Assembly: GCA_910587015.1 (NCBI GenBank)
Contig: CAJUME010000005.1
Span: forward strand, 256,629-320,628
Direction of reading: 5' to 3'
Source of the DNA: an uncultured Christensenella sp.
GTDB taxonomy: Bacteria; Bacillota; Clostridia; Christensenellales; Borkfalkiaceae
DNA length: 64,000 bases
Part shown: in pieces, positions 52,071-61,273 of the stretch
Layout of the letters: every line of letters begins with the position of its first letter
How positions within the stretch are numbered: position 1 is the stretch's first letter
The notes under the pieces: generated by a model
What the model was told of the DNA's origin: nothing
Database searches by the model: none
Seen by the model: the letters and a program-made list of their open reading frames with translations, nothing else
Position numbers and translations under genes: made by a program

Positions 52071-52433
52071 TTAAAAACGTCGCCTGCCAAACCGACGATA
52101 AAGCATAAGCGCGCCGCATATAGCCCCGCAGATTTTTTCGGAAAAATGCTTCGGCTCGTCTTTTCCGCGCGTGAATAAATGTCTTTTTATTTCCTCGCGC
52201 AAATCACCGCTCTCGCCGCAACCTTCCTCTTCGGATTTGGGGTTTTCACTCCGTTCGCCTTTAAGCAATTCGTCCACGGTAACGCCGAAAATCTGCGCAA
52301 TGGGCAAAAGCAAAGCGGTTTCGGGCATGGCTTCGCCTGTTTCCCATATAGCACCTCTCTTACATACAGATTTTATAGCTTTTACGCACGTTTCCGCAAT
52401 AGAATTGAGTCGAATTAAAGTAGAATATTGCAT
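52071..52433 (-). pseudogene. Remnant of an XRE-family regulator
   Basis: A 120-codon frame. Residues ~29-62 (AIWETGEAMPETALLLPIAQ followed by IFGVTVDELLKGE) match the second half of an XRE HTH and its downstream helix. The first ~28 residues do not resemble the expected helices 1-3, so the DNA-recognition half appears lost. A charged tail and a short arginine-rich end follow. It keeps a terminator but no clear ribosome binding site. A highly diverged intact protein is possible. Confidence 0.55.
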
Positions 52434-52443
52434 TTGCGCAGCA

Positions 52444-52474
52444 AAAAAGCGTCCCTTTAAAAGGAACGCTTTTT
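52444..52474. terminator. Terminator after the purine permease gene
   Basis: AAAAAGCGT...CCTTT pairs with AAAGG...ACGCTTTTT with one mismatch; T-runs on both sides. Confidence 0.8.
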
Positions 52475-52487
52475 AATAATCTTTTTA

Positions 52488-54056
52488 TTAGTGGGTAAGA
52501 ATGAACGTTGCAAGGAAGAATATTGTGATTATCCACGTTACAACGGAAATTTCCTTAATTTTACCCGTGCAAAGCTTTATGATAAGGCTGGAAATCATAC
52601 CTATGCCGATACCGTAGGAAATTTCGTAACCGAACGCCATAACGGCAATGGTAAGGAATGCGGGAAGCGCCTTTGCGGGGTCGGTCCACTCGATATTTGT
52701 AACGGACGACATCATAAGCACGCCTACCCAGATAAGCGCGGGAGCCGTAGCCGCATAGGGCACCAGCTGCGCAATGGGCGAAAGGAACATCGCAACAAGG
52801 AAGCACAGTCCCGTAATAAACGCGGTAAAGCCCGTCTTGCCACCCGCCGCAACGCCCGCGGAAGATTCAACAAAGGTTGTTACCGTAGATGTGCCCGCAA
52901 TCGCGCCGACGCAGGTCGCAACCGAGTCCGCAAGCATGCACTTGTTCATATTGAGGGGATTGCCGTCCTTATCGAGCAGTCCGCCCTTCTCGCACGCGCC
53001 GTACAGCGTACCGATTGTGTCGAACATATCGAGCATGCAAAGCGAAAGCGCGGTAGTAACCAACAAAAGCACAAGCGAGCCCGCGTTGTTGCCCTCCATA
53101 CCAAGGTATTTTGTGAAGTTAAAGCCTTCATAGAATACCTTGCCGGCAGCGTCCTTGCCCCAAGCCTCGAATGCCGAGAACGGGTTTTTAATGCCGATAT
53201 TCTGGAACATTGACTTGCATGCCTCGCTACCGGCGGCAAAGCCTATTCCCGCCATAGCATAATACAGCACCGTAGAGCCCAAAATACCCCATAATATCGA
53301 GCCCTTAACCTTCTTTTTGGAAAGTATAGCTATCAAAATTACGCCAACCAACGCGACAAACGCGGGAAGCATACCCGTAAGCTTGCCGTTTATGGGGTCC
53401 CAAACCGCGAACGGGCTTTTTAAAACGTTGAAGGAAACAAGGTTTACAAGCGTGCTTGCCTCGTCAACTATTACGCTTGCATTCTGCAAGCCGATAAACG
53501 CAATAAACAAACCGAGGCCGACGTTAATAGCCTTGCGCACCTCGTCGGGAATGGCTTTAAAAATGTGTTTTCTAAGCCCCGTTGCCGTAAGAATAATGAA
53601 TATAACGCCGTCCAAAAGCGTAAATACCATACAGTTGGCAAACGTCAGACCAGTATTTTCATTGCACAGCGTAAATACTATAAAAGCGTTAACGCCCATA
53701 CCGGAGGCCTGCGCAAGCGGCATTTTTGCAAGGAAAGCCATTAAGAACGTGCCGACAATCGCGCCGAGCGCCGTTGCTATGTAGGACGCGCCGAACGGGT
53801 TGCTTCCGCCGATTACCTGCTGGAACATACCGGGGTTTACCATAAGTATGTAAACCATTGCCATAAAGGTGGTTAAGCCCGCAATAATTTCAGTTTTGTA
53901 GTTGGAACCGCTTTTTGTAATGCCAAACCACTTGTCCATTTTGCCGAAGAAGCCTTTATACGACTTTTCCTCAGCCACGGCAGTGCCGTCCGCCGCAGGC
54001 GCGGTATTGTCGGGAACGGCTTCGGGCATGTGCTCTTCGTTCAAATCTTCGCTCAT
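52488..54056 (-). CDS. NCS2-family purine permease (AzgA/GhxP-like)
   Basis: A 522-aa transporter with about 12-14 helices. After an acidic N-terminal tail come EIIAGLTTFMAMVYILMVNP and QASGMGVNAFIVFTLC, the signature segments of AzgA-type hypoxanthine/adenine/guanine permeases, and later FVESSAGVAAGGKTG. GGAGG precedes the ATG. It lies upstream of adenine deaminase on the same strand, fitting purine uptake and salvage. No purine riboswitch is seen in its leader, which instead has two adjoining palindromes. Confidence 0.92.
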   Translation of the reverse strand: MSEDLNEEHMPEAVPDNTAPAADGTAVAEEKSYKGFFGKMDKWFGITKSGSNYKTEIIAGLTTFMAMVYILMVNPGMFQQVIGGSNPFGASYIATALGAIVGTFLMAFLAKMPLAQASGMGVNAFIVFTLCNENTGLTFANCMVFTLLDGVIFIILTATGLRKHIFKAIPDEVRKAINVGLGLFIAFIGLQNASVIVDEASTLVNLVSFNVLKSPFAVWDPINGKLTGMLPAFVALVGVILIAILSKKKVKGSILWGILGSTVLYYAMAGIGFAAGSEACKSMFQNIGIKNPFSAFEAWGKDAAGKVFYEGFNFTKYLGMEGNNAGSLVLLLVTTALSLCMLDMFDTIGTLYGACEKGGLLDKDGNPLNMNKCMLADSVATCVGAIAGTSTVTTFVESSAGVAAGGKTGFTAFITGLCFLVAMFLSPIAQLVPYAATAPALIWVGVLMMSSVTNIEWTDPAKALPAFLTIAVMAFGYEISYGIGIGMISSLIIKLCTGKIKEISVVTWIITIFFLATFILTH

Positions 54057-54089
54057 AAGAACCTCCGTAAAAATAATTAATTTAAAGTG

Positions 54090-54133
54090 TTTTGCGGTTT
54101 TTTAAAAAACCGCAAAAGCCCCCGCGGGGGCTT
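54090..54133 (-). repeat. Two adjoining perfect palindromes in the permease leader
   Basis: TTTTGCGGTTTTTT and its complement (54090-54117) overlap by AA with AAGCCCCCGCGGGGGCTT (54116-54133). On the minus strand the GC-rich hairpin comes first and is followed by UUUU, so it could terminate transcription or set a stable 5' structure. Confidence 0.65.
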
Positions 54134-54169
54134 ATTTCACTTATCTGTCACAATTTTATCATACAGCAA

Positions 54170-54208
54170 AAAATTCGGCAAGCGTTGAAGCACACTTTGC
54201 CGAATTTT
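54170..54208. terminator. Terminator after the metal ATPase gene
   Basis: AAAATTCGGCAA pairs with TTGCCGAATTTT around a 15-base loop; T-rich on the minus strand. A TTGCCG inside it could also serve as the -35 of the permease promoter (TAAAAT 17 bases on). Confidence 0.75.
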
Positions 54209-54223
54209 GTCGGAATTTTTTTA

Positions 54224-56560
54224 TTATTTTATCAAGGACACACGCATTGCGTTAAGCACTGCAAGCAGCATTACGCCCACGTCCGCCACAACCGAAATTA
54301 TAAGCGGAAAGGTTGGTATTGCTATACTAAGCGCCATAATAGCCGCCTTTACTATAAGCGAGCCTATAATGTTTTGCAAAACTATTCTTCTTGTGCCGCG
54401 CGCAATTTTTCTGCCCTTGGGCAAAAGCGACAAATTATCGGAAACAAGCACTATATCGCTTGCCTCGATAGCCGCGTCCGAGCCGACGCTGCCCATAGAC
54501 ACGGCGCAGTCCGCACACGTCATAACGGGCGCGTCGTTTATGCCGTCGCCGACGTAGATAAGCTTCCCTTGCCGTTTCAGCTCCTCAGCGCGGGCAAGCT
54601 TTCCGTCGGGCATAAGCGCCGCCTTAAAGCCGTCAAGCCCCGCCTGTTCCGCAACAGAAGCGGCGCGCTCGGGCAAATCGCCCGTCAGCATCTCGGTATA
54701 TACCACGCCCTGAGCTTTAAGCCATACGATAGTTTCCTTAACGCCCGATTTTACGCTGTCATCTATTTCCACCGCACCGACGTATTCGCCGTCAAACGCA
54801 ACATATACGGGCGTAGACAAGCTTTTAAGCCTTTCAAAAGCGATATTGTTTTCCTGCATAAGCGCCGCGTTTCCGCACAGCAGTACTTTGCCGTCCACCG
54901 TGCTTTTTACGCCCTTGCCCGCAAGCTCCTCCGCCCGAGCCGCAGTATACGGCGTTTCGATATCCTTAAAGGCAAGCGCTATGGGGTGAGAGGAGAATTT
55001 TTCCGCAGCGGCGGCAAGCTGAACAGCCTTCTCGCTTGTGTAGCTTTTAATACCGAAGCTTCCCTCCGTAAGCGTCCCCGTTTTGTCGAAGGCGGCAACC
55101 CTTGCAAGCGCAAGCTCGTCAAGGCAGGTAGAGCCCTTGACCAGAATGCCGAACTTTGCGCATCTGCCGATACCGCTGAAATACGACAGCGGTACAGAAA
55201 TAACCAGCGCACACGGACACGATATTACAAGGAAGCTAAGCGCCTTGTATATCCATTCCTTATAAATGTCCCACGTAAACGGCGGTGCAACGGCACATAT
55301 TATTGTGGGAACGAGCGCGGCGACTATTATTGCGGCTATGCACACAATCGGCGTATAGTACCTTGCGAATTTGGAAATGAATTTCTCCGACTGGGATTTT
55401 TTTGCCGTGGAATTTTCCACAAGCTCTAAAATTTTTGCGACTGCGGAATTTTTATACTCCCTTATAACCTCCGCCTCGATAACGCCCGTAAGATTTATAC
55501 TGCCTGAAAGAATTTCATCGCCCGCCTTAACGTCGCGCGGCAATGGCTCTCCGTTCAGACTTTTCATATCAAGCGAGGTTTCACCGACGGTTATGCGGCA
55601 ATCCGCGGGCACCTTGTCGCCCGCCTTAATAAGAATTATATCGCCGCAACGCAGCTCCTCGGGGGCAACGGTATGCTGAATGCCGTTTTCGAGAAGCGTT
55701 GCAGTATCGCTTTTAAGCTGCATCAGCTTTGAAATAGAGTTTCTGGACGAGCCGACGGCGGCCGCCTGCAACAGCTCGCCAAGCTGATATAAAAGCATTA
55801 CGGCAACGCCCTCCGCAAACCCGTCGCCCGCAAATATACCGAGGGCAATTGCTCCGATTGAGGCGATTGTCATTAAAAAGTTTTCATCGAAAATTTTGCC
55901 CTTTGCAATGTTTTTTACGGTGTTTATAAGCACGGGGTGCCCGACCGCGATATATGCGACCGCATAAAATACATACGCAATTATCTTTGCCGCAAGGCTG
56001 TCGTGCGTAAGCCCCGTAAGGTCCATTACAAACGACGGAATAAACAGCGCCGCCGCAACGATTATGCAGATTATATCCTTTAAATGTTGCTTAAAAAAGC
56101 TTTTTTGGGCGTTGTCGTCTACGATTTTAACGTCCTCGAAATGCGTTATCGCGTAAACGGCTTTCTGTCTTGCTTCCGCGCTGTCCGCATTTAAAATGAC
56201 GCGCATATTCATAAAATCGACCGTGGCGGCAACACCGTCTATTTTGTTCAAATCCTCCTCAAGCTCCCGCGCGCAGTTGGCACAGCACAGATTTGCTATT
56301 TTAAGCTTTTCCCCGAAAACGCGATTGTCGGAAGGCTTTTCGGCGACAGCCTGCTCCTCCTCTATGACCTTAACGTCCTCGAAATGGTTACAGCAATAAA
56401 TAACCCGTTCAAGCGCGTTGCCGTCGCAGTCGACTATCACCTTCTGCGCCATAAAATCAACCGCAACGCTTTGCACGCCGCTTATTTTTTCAATTTCTTC
56501 TTCAAGCTCTCTCGCGCAGTTGGCGCAGTCAAGCCCGCTGATTTTAATTTTTTTATTCAT
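54224..56560 (-). CDS. Cd/Zn/Pb-type P1B ATPase with two HMA domains
   Basis: A 778-aa metal-exporting ATPase. Two N-terminal HMA domains each have a CxxC pair (C12/C15 in GLDCANCARE, and CCANCARE near residue 90). The membrane metal site is SCPCALVISVPL, typical of CadA/ZntA. The phosphorylation loop is DKTGTLTEG, with SSHPIA and GDGINDAP further on. Its start overlaps the ArsR-type gene by eight bases, so metal sensing and export are coupled in one operon. Confidence 0.94.
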   Translation of the reverse strand: MNKKIKISGLDCANCARELEEEIEKISGVQSVAVDFMAQKVIVDCDGNALERVIYCCNHFEDVKVIEEEQAVAEKPSDNRVFGEKLKIANLCCANCARELEEDLNKIDGVAATVDFMNMRVILNADSAEARQKAVYAITHFEDVKIVDDNAQKSFFKQHLKDIICIIVAAALFIPSFVMDLTGLTHDSLAAKIIAYVFYAVAYIAVGHPVLINTVKNIAKGKIFDENFLMTIASIGAIALGIFAGDGFAEGVAVMLLYQLGELLQAAAVGSSRNSISKLMQLKSDTATLLENGIQHTVAPEELRCGDIILIKAGDKVPADCRITVGETSLDMKSLNGEPLPRDVKAGDEILSGSINLTGVIEAEVIREYKNSAVAKILELVENSTAKKSQSEKFISKFARYYTPIVCIAAIIVAALVPTIICAVAPPFTWDIYKEWIYKALSFLVISCPCALVISVPLSYFSGIGRCAKFGILVKGSTCLDELALARVAAFDKTGTLTEGSFGIKSYTSEKAVQLAAAAEKFSSHPIALAFKDIETPYTAARAEELAGKGVKSTVDGKVLLCGNAALMQENNIAFERLKSLSTPVYVAFDGEYVGAVEIDDSVKSGVKETIVWLKAQGVVYTEMLTGDLPERAASVAEQAGLDGFKAALMPDGKLARAEELKRQGKLIYVGDGINDAPVMTCADCAVSMGSVGSDAAIEASDIVLVSDNLSLLPKGRKIARGTRRIVLQNIIGSLIVKAAIMALSIAIPTFPLIISVVADVGVMLLAVLNAMRVSLIK

Positions 56561-56906
56561 TGCAGTTTAAATGCTCCTTTGCAAGCCCCACCATCATCAT
56601 TATATGCCCGTCCGATACGGAATACAGAACCTTCTTTCCCTCGCGGCGGCACTTGACTATTTTATTGTCTTTAAGCGTTTTAAGCTGATGCGAAACCGCG
56701 CTCTGGTTGCCGCCCACGGCCTCGACAATGTGTTCTACGCACAGCTCTCCCACGGAAAGCGCAAAAAGTATTTTCAGCCGCGAGGGCTCGCTTATGGTTT
56801 TGAACCTTGCGCCCATCTCCGCAAGCATTTCCGCCGACGGCATTTCGGACAGCGCGGTTTTTATCCTTGCCGAATGCAGCTCCTCTTCGTCACAATTATG
56901 TTGCAT
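56553..56906 (-). CDS. ArsR/SmtB-family metal repressor (CadC-like)
   Basis: A 117-aa winged-helix repressor. The recognition helix region is GGNQSAVSHQLKTLKDNKIV. The ELCV motif places Cys at 56, near the CadC alpha-3 site, with an N-terminal HNC; D99, H101, H112 and C115 fit an alpha-5 site. Family members leave DNA when Cd, Pb or Zn binds. A 9-2-9 palindrome just beyond the transcription start is its likely operator. Confidence 0.92.
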   Translation of the reverse strand: MQHNCDEEELHSARIKTALSEMPSAEMLAEMGARFKTISEPSRLKILFALSVGELCVEHIVEAVGGNQSAVSHQLKTLKDNKIVKCRREGKKVLYSVSDGHIMMMVGLAKEHLNCNE

Positions 56907-56931
56907 TGCTTACTCCTTTATTATGTATTAA

Positions 56932-56989
56932 ATATGAATACTTATTCATATGATAATAGTATAATAATATATGACAGTATACTTGTCAA
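56932..56989 (-). promoter_or_regulatory. Promoter and operator of the metal resistance operon
   Basis: TTGACA (56984-56989), 17 bases, TATTAT (56961-56966) on the minus strand; predicted start about 56954. The perfect palindrome ATATGAATA-CT-TATTCATAT (56932-56951) directly follows and matches the 12-2-12-type sites of ArsR/SmtB repressors. Confidence 0.82.
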
Positions 56990-57028
56990 CTGTTTATAAA
57001 GGAATTTTTTAAAATTAGGTATAAAAAA

Positions 57029-57060
57029 ACCGCGCTTGCGGCATAAGCCGCAAGCGCGGT
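57029..57060 (-). terminator. Terminator after the surface protein gene
   Basis: ACCGCGCTTGCGGC and complement with a four-base loop; seven T follow on the minus strand. Confidence 0.92.
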
Positions 57061-57069
57061 AATTAAATT

Positions 57070-59559
57070 TTAATCAGCTTTTGATTTTTTTGTCTTTTTA
57101 GACCTTGCAAAGGACTTTTCGTAAACCTCGTCAATATCTTCCTTGTTCTTGGGCTTGATTACAAGCAGAAGAATAATTCCTATAAGCGAAGCGCCCGCAA
57201 TGCTTAAAAGTATTACCGATGTAAGGTTATCCTTAAACCAGGTATTTTCGCCCTTTAAGGAGTTTGCCTTAGCGGACGAGCTTATGCCCATGTACGCAGT
57301 TTCTTTCAGACCCGTATTTTCCGAGCTGGTAACTACGCACTCGATAAGGTAGAACGAGTTAGCGTCCTGCGGGGTAAACTTCAATGAAGAATCGTCCCAC
57401 GCGTAAGGGCTGTAAATTTCATAGTCCTCGTCCTCTTCATTCATGGAACTGAGCGGCTTAATCGTTTCAAACCAGTCTCTGTGCTCTGCTTTAAGGGTGT
57501 TTTTGTTCTTCATGAACTCGTCATACGTCATAGCGTAGCCGTTTGCCGCATAGAACTTTTCACCCATAAAACGGTAAAGCGTATATTTTGTGTTGTAGGA
57601 GCCGCCGTTAATATCAAACGATTCAACGTTGTACTCTGCTCCAACGTAAGCGGTATCCTGGTCCTCGGGGTCCTCGATGCTGAGCTCCGAGGATTTGACG
57701 TTGAAAGTGAACCAAGGCAGGTATCTGTACAAGTCTTCCTTATCCTCGAACATACTTTGAATGTTGGACGAGGTTGCGTCAATCTGCACAAGCTTGGGCT
57801 TGCCGTCTTCCGTAACGGTGTTGCCGTTGCTGTCCTTTTCGATATAATACATACCGTTACCCGCGGCGTCGGTTACAAGCACCGTATATATATATGTGCC
57901 GCGCTTTGTAAGGTTGATTGAAAGGTTGGAAGCGGATTTGCCCGTATTCGACTGGAAGGACTTGCCGTCCGTTGTATAGAATATCGAGAAGGTCAAATCG
58001 GCATAGCCCGTAACGTTGTCGGAAAGCAGTCCCTCGACCGAAGGCAGATAGAAGTAGTTTTTGCTGCCCGCCTTCAAATCCTCGGAAGCCGCGTCAACCC
58101 TTGTCTGATAGTCTGCAACCAGCTTATCCCAGTCTGCATTTTCGTCGGTGTATGCAAACGAAGCACCCGACTTATCCTTTGCAACCGCAATGTATTTGTT
58201 TTGCGTTCCGTTGTTGTTGATATTTACAATATATTTGTCGTTGACGTACCAGTCAAGCAAAATTTCCGTTTTGGTTCCGCCCGTAGAGGTCGTATCCAAA
58301 AGCTCGAGGTAAATTTTGACCGCCGCCGTAACCCTGAAGTTTTCCGCGTCGTAAACACCCTCTGTAAGGTTATCCGCAACGGGCACATAGTGCTTGACGT
58401 GCGGTATCATAAGCTGAGCCTCGTCAGACTTAACCTTTCTGAAAGGGCTGCCGTCCGAATAATCGTTCGCGTTGAAGTCCTTGTCCGCCGCCGCGTTTTC
58501 GTTGGTCAGCATAAAGTAATGCGTTGTTGTGCTGGGCGATGACGCAAGCACGTCTATAACGGTATAGTTGAAGGTAATTTCCTCGCCCTCTTCTATAAAC
58601 GAAAGCCCCTTGTCAAGACAAAGCACGGGCGGGGTGTCATCGTCAACGGTGCCGCTTACGGTATGTCCGTTTTCGGTTGCGGGAACGGAGGTAAGCTTAA
58701 AGCTCTGTCCGTTGAGGTTATAAAGCACCATTCTTGCGTAGGACGCAGCCTCTATATCTCCGTCCTCATCGCCCTCTGCGGGCTCGGCATACTCCGCCGA
58801 GAAGGAAAGCGGCGTAACGGGCGTTGTTGTGGAAGAGGAATATCTTGCGTACGTTCCGCCTATGTTTTCGAATTCGCCGCTCTCGGTAACTCCGTCGGAG
58901 GTAACCGAAACGCCGTATTTGTCCTGATTTCTTTCGGTAAATTCTATTTTTATGCGGTCAACAGAAAGCGCCTTTGCGGAATCCGCAACCACCCAAAGGT
59001 CGCGCTCCTGTTCGGAGGTGATAATTACGTTGACGTGCTTTTTGTCGGCAGTGGGTACAAAAACAATATAGTTTGCGGTTTTGTTGTCCTTGGTCTGGGA
59101 ATACTGCTGACTTTCGAATTTAAGAATAAATCTTTCGAAATCGAGCGTTTCGTTGTCGCCGATTTCGAAGCCGATTTCCATATTGAACCAGCCCTCGCCC
59201 TTTTCGAAGGTGGAAACGGTTTCCTCGTTTTCCTCTCCCTCCTCGGGCTGAGCGGGCGCACTGCTGTTATAATACCACTGATAAGCAAGGTTCTTTTTGT
59301 AATTGACAAGACCGTCCGTCTGCTTTACGACAAGCATAGTATAATACTCGTCCTTCTCTTCGGTTTCGCCCGCGATTTTATGCGACCAAACGTCTGCCTC
59401 GTCCAAGGACGATACAGTGAAGATATTGCCCGCGCCTACGGTGACGGGCCTGTATGCGTTCGCCTTGCGGAAGCTTGTGCCGAAAAACGCGCCGAGCGTT
59501 GCGGCAAAAACAACAAAAAGCGCAATTACAGAACTTAATTTCAGTTTAAATGACTTCAT
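57070..59559 (-). CDS. Large surface protein with C-terminal membrane anchor, unknown function
   Basis: An 829-aa secreted protein. The signal peptide covers ~1-35 (ending RKANA). The long outer region is acidic, Ser/Thr/Asn-rich and predicted mostly beta, with Ig- or cadherin-like segments (for example RGTYIYTVLVTDAAGNGMYY near 590). A membrane helix (about 780-800, SVILLSIAGASLIGIILLLV) is followed by a basic tail ending KKTKKSKAD. No sortase motif or catalytic motif is seen. The anchoring resembles the transglutaminase protein at 12336. The ribosome binding site is weak. Confidence 0.8.
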   Translation of the reverse strand: MKSFKLKLSSVIALFVVFAATLGAFFGTSFRKANAYRPVTVGAGNIFTVSSLDEADVWSHKIAGETEEKDEYYTMLVVKQTDGLVNYKKNLAYQWYYNSSAPAQPEEGEENEETVSTFEKGEGWFNMEIGFEIGDNETLDFERFILKFESQQYSQTKDNKTANYIVFVPTADKKHVNVIITSEQERDLWVVADSAKALSVDRIKIEFTERNQDKYGVSVTSDGVTESGEFENIGGTYARYSSSTTTPVTPLSFSAEYAEPAEGDEDGDIEAASYARMVLYNLNGQSFKLTSVPATENGHTVSGTVDDDTPPVLCLDKGLSFIEEGEEITFNYTVIDVLASSPSTTTHYFMLTNENAAADKDFNANDYSDGSPFRKVKSDEAQLMIPHVKHYVPVADNLTEGVYDAENFRVTAAVKIYLELLDTTSTGGTKTEILLDWYVNDKYIVNINNNGTQNKYIAVAKDKSGASFAYTDENADWDKLVADYQTRVDAASEDLKAGSKNYFYLPSVEGLLSDNVTGYADLTFSIFYTTDGKSFQSNTGKSASNLSINLTKRGTYIYTVLVTDAAGNGMYYIEKDSNGNTVTEDGKPKLVQIDATSSNIQSMFEDKEDLYRYLPWFTFNVKSSELSIEDPEDQDTAYVGAEYNVESFDINGGSYNTKYTLYRFMGEKFYAANGYAMTYDEFMKNKNTLKAEHRDWFETIKPLSSMNEEDEDYEIYSPYAWDDSSLKFTPQDANSFYLIECVVTSSENTGLKETAYMGISSSAKANSLKGENTWFKDNLTSVILLSIAGASLIGIILLLVIKPKNKEDIDEVYEKSFARSKKTKKSKAD

Positions 59560-59766
59560 ATCTAACTCGCGTACGCGCCTTGGCGGCGCTTTGAATTTTA
59601 AAGATTTTTTGTATTTTTACACATTCCCGTTTGATAATTTGCGGGTGTGCAAAGCACATATGCGTTTTACTGCTTGTACCGAATTATTTTACTATAATAA
59701 AAATGCGTTGTCAATAAATTTTGAACGCGGTTTGCCAAAAAATGACCGCAAGCGGGGTAAAAACTC
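59560..59766. other. Divergent intergenic region
   Basis: No gene. It contains AT-rich sequence likely to hold the minus-strand promoter of the surface protein (TTGACA at 59709-59714 on the minus strand followed by TATAGT) and no other clear element. Confidence 0.4.
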
Positions 59767-59795
59767 TTTACTTTAAAATATCGGTGTGATATTAT
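59767..59795 (+). promoter_or_regulatory. Promoter of the lysine operon
   Basis: TTTACT (59767-59772), 17 bases, TATTAT (59790-59795). The predicted start near 59802 coincides with the 5' end of the aptamer. Confidence 0.65.
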
Positions 59796-59800
59796 TTTAT

Positions 59801-59975
59801 TGCATTCAGAGGAGCGGACGGGCATTATTAGCCGCAGCCGAGGAATTTTGAAGGGAATTCCGTTTGACGGCCGCAGTGAAAGGGCGCCTCCGCCGAGGTG
59901 CGGCTTGCCTTTACGCCGCGCCGGTTGTACGGGCTAATACCCTTACGACTGCCACGGAAGTGGAGCGCTAATGCT
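59801..59975 (+). promoter_or_regulatory. Lysine riboswitch (L-box)
   Basis: Outer stem GCATT/AATGC closes conserved segments: CAGAGGAGCGGAC (about 59807), GCAGTGAAAGGGCGCC, CCGCCGAGGTGC, AATACCCTTACGACTGCC and GGAAGTGGAGCGC. These match the five-helix lysine aptamer. The gene order downstream (asd-dapA-dapB) is the expected target. Lysine binding should lower expression. Confidence 0.9.
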
Positions 59976-59992
59976 GTTTACGGTTTGTTTCG

Positions 59993-60015
59993 GGGCAGTA
60001 CGGCGCGTACTGCCC
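59993..60015 (+). terminator. Riboswitch expression-platform hairpin
   Basis: GGGCAGTACG, three-base loop, CGTACTGCCC, followed by TATTTATTT and then the asd ribosome binding site AAGGAG. The T tract is interrupted, so it may work as a terminator or by blocking translation. Confidence 0.65.
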
Positions 60016-60037
60016 TATTTATTTAAGGAGTTTTATT

Positions 60038-61114
60038 ATGAAAAAGTATTCGGTAGGAGTTATAGGAGCAACTGGCATGGTCGGGCAAAGGTTTTTACTG
60101 CTTTTAGAAAACCACCCTTGGTTTGAGGTAAGGTGCCTTGCCGCCTCCGCCTCGTCCGCGGGCAAAAAATACCGCGATGCAATAAAGCGCTGGCACATGA
60201 GCGCGCCCCTTCCCGAAAAATTTGCAGATATGGTTGTTATGGACGCTTCCGCCGATAAGGAAAAAATCGCCTCCTCGGTAGATTTCTGCTTTTGCGCCGT
60301 AAATATGGCTAAAAACGAAATACGCGAGTTGGAATACGCATATGCAAGGCTGGAGTGCCCTATAGTTTCCAACAATTCGGCGCACCGCTTTACCGACGAC
60401 GTGCCTATGATTATACCGGAGGTCAATCCCGAGCATTCAGAGGTTATCGCGGCGCAGAAAAAACGGCTTGGAACAAGGCGCGGCTTTATCGCCGTAAAAA
60501 GCAACTGCTCTTTACAATCGTATGTGCCGCTTTTGCACCCCTTGAAAAAATTCGGAATAAGGTCCGCGGCGGTGTGCACCTATCAGGCGATTTCGGGCGC
60601 GGGAAAAACCTTTGAAACAATGCCCGAAATCTGCGACAACGTAATTCCTTACATCGGCGGCGAAGAGGAAAAGAGCGAAAACGAGCCGTTAAAGATTTGG
60701 GGCGGCATAGAAAACGGTAAAATAATACCCGCTGCCTCCCCCGTCATTACAGCGCAATGCGTGCGCGTGCCCGTTTCAGACGGACATACCGCGGCATGCT
60801 TTGTAAGCTTTGAAAAAAAGCCGAGGCCCGAGGAAATACTTAAAGCGTGGGCGGACTTTTCGGGCGAGCCGCAAAAGCTTAACCTGCCCTCCGCGCCCAA
60901 AAAATTCATACATTATTTTGCGGAAGATAACCGTCCACAGCCCGCGCTTGACAGAAATACCGAGAACGGCATGGCAGTGTGCGCGGGACGTTTAAGAGAG
61001 GATAAGCTGTTCGATTACAGATTTATCGGTTTTTCGCACAATACCTTGCGCGGCGCGGCGGGCGGCGCAGTGCTTTTGGCAGAGCTTTTGGCGGCAAAAG
61101 GATATTTTAATTAG
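60038..61114 (+). CDS. asd: Aspartate-semialdehyde dehydrogenase
   Basis: A 358-aa NADPH enzyme making aspartate semialdehyde for lysine, threonine and methionine. The nucleotide-binding GVIGATGMVGQRF is at the N-terminus, and the catalytic cysteine is in VKSNCSLQSYVP. Sequence style is that of the archaeal/fungal-like ASADH branch that occurs in some Clostridia (inferred). AAGGAG precedes the ATG. It is the first gene after the lysine riboswitch. Confidence 0.94.
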   Translation: MKKYSVGVIGATGMVGQRFLLLLENHPWFEVRCLAASASSAGKKYRDAIKRWHMSAPLPEKFADMVVMDASADKEKIASSVDFCFCAVNMAKNEIRELEYAYARLECPIVSNNSAHRFTDDVPMIIPEVNPEHSEVIAAQKKRLGTRRGFIAVKSNCSLQSYVPLLHPLKKFGIRSAAVCTYQAISGAGKTFETMPEICDNVIPYIGGEEEKSENEPLKIWGGIENGKIIPAASPVITAQCVRVPVSDGHTAACFVSFEKKPRPEEILKAWADFSGEPQKLNLPSAPKKFIHYFAEDNRPQPALDRNTENGMAVCAGRLREDKLFDYRFIGFSHNTLRGAAGGAVLLAELLAAKGYFN

Positions 61115-61273
61115 TTTCGCAAAAATCTCATACTTACGATTTTTGCGAGCTTACTGTTGTCGTAAAACGCTTAACGGTCGAAATAAATCCGACCTTGCGT
61201 TTTTCGGCGTTAAAAAATCAAAAACGCACATTTTCAGCAGAAACGCATTAAAATATACAAGAGGAATAATAAA

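Noticed and set aside
54057..54223. Purine riboswitch before the NCS2 permease
   Set aside because: The conserved three-way junction and kissing-loop sequences of purine aptamers are absent; only simple palindromes are present.
54092..55429. 445-aa plus-strand frame
   Set aside because: Lies opposite the metal ATPase gene, whose motifs are complete; the peptide is rich in Arg/His/Tyr as expected of an antisense shadow.
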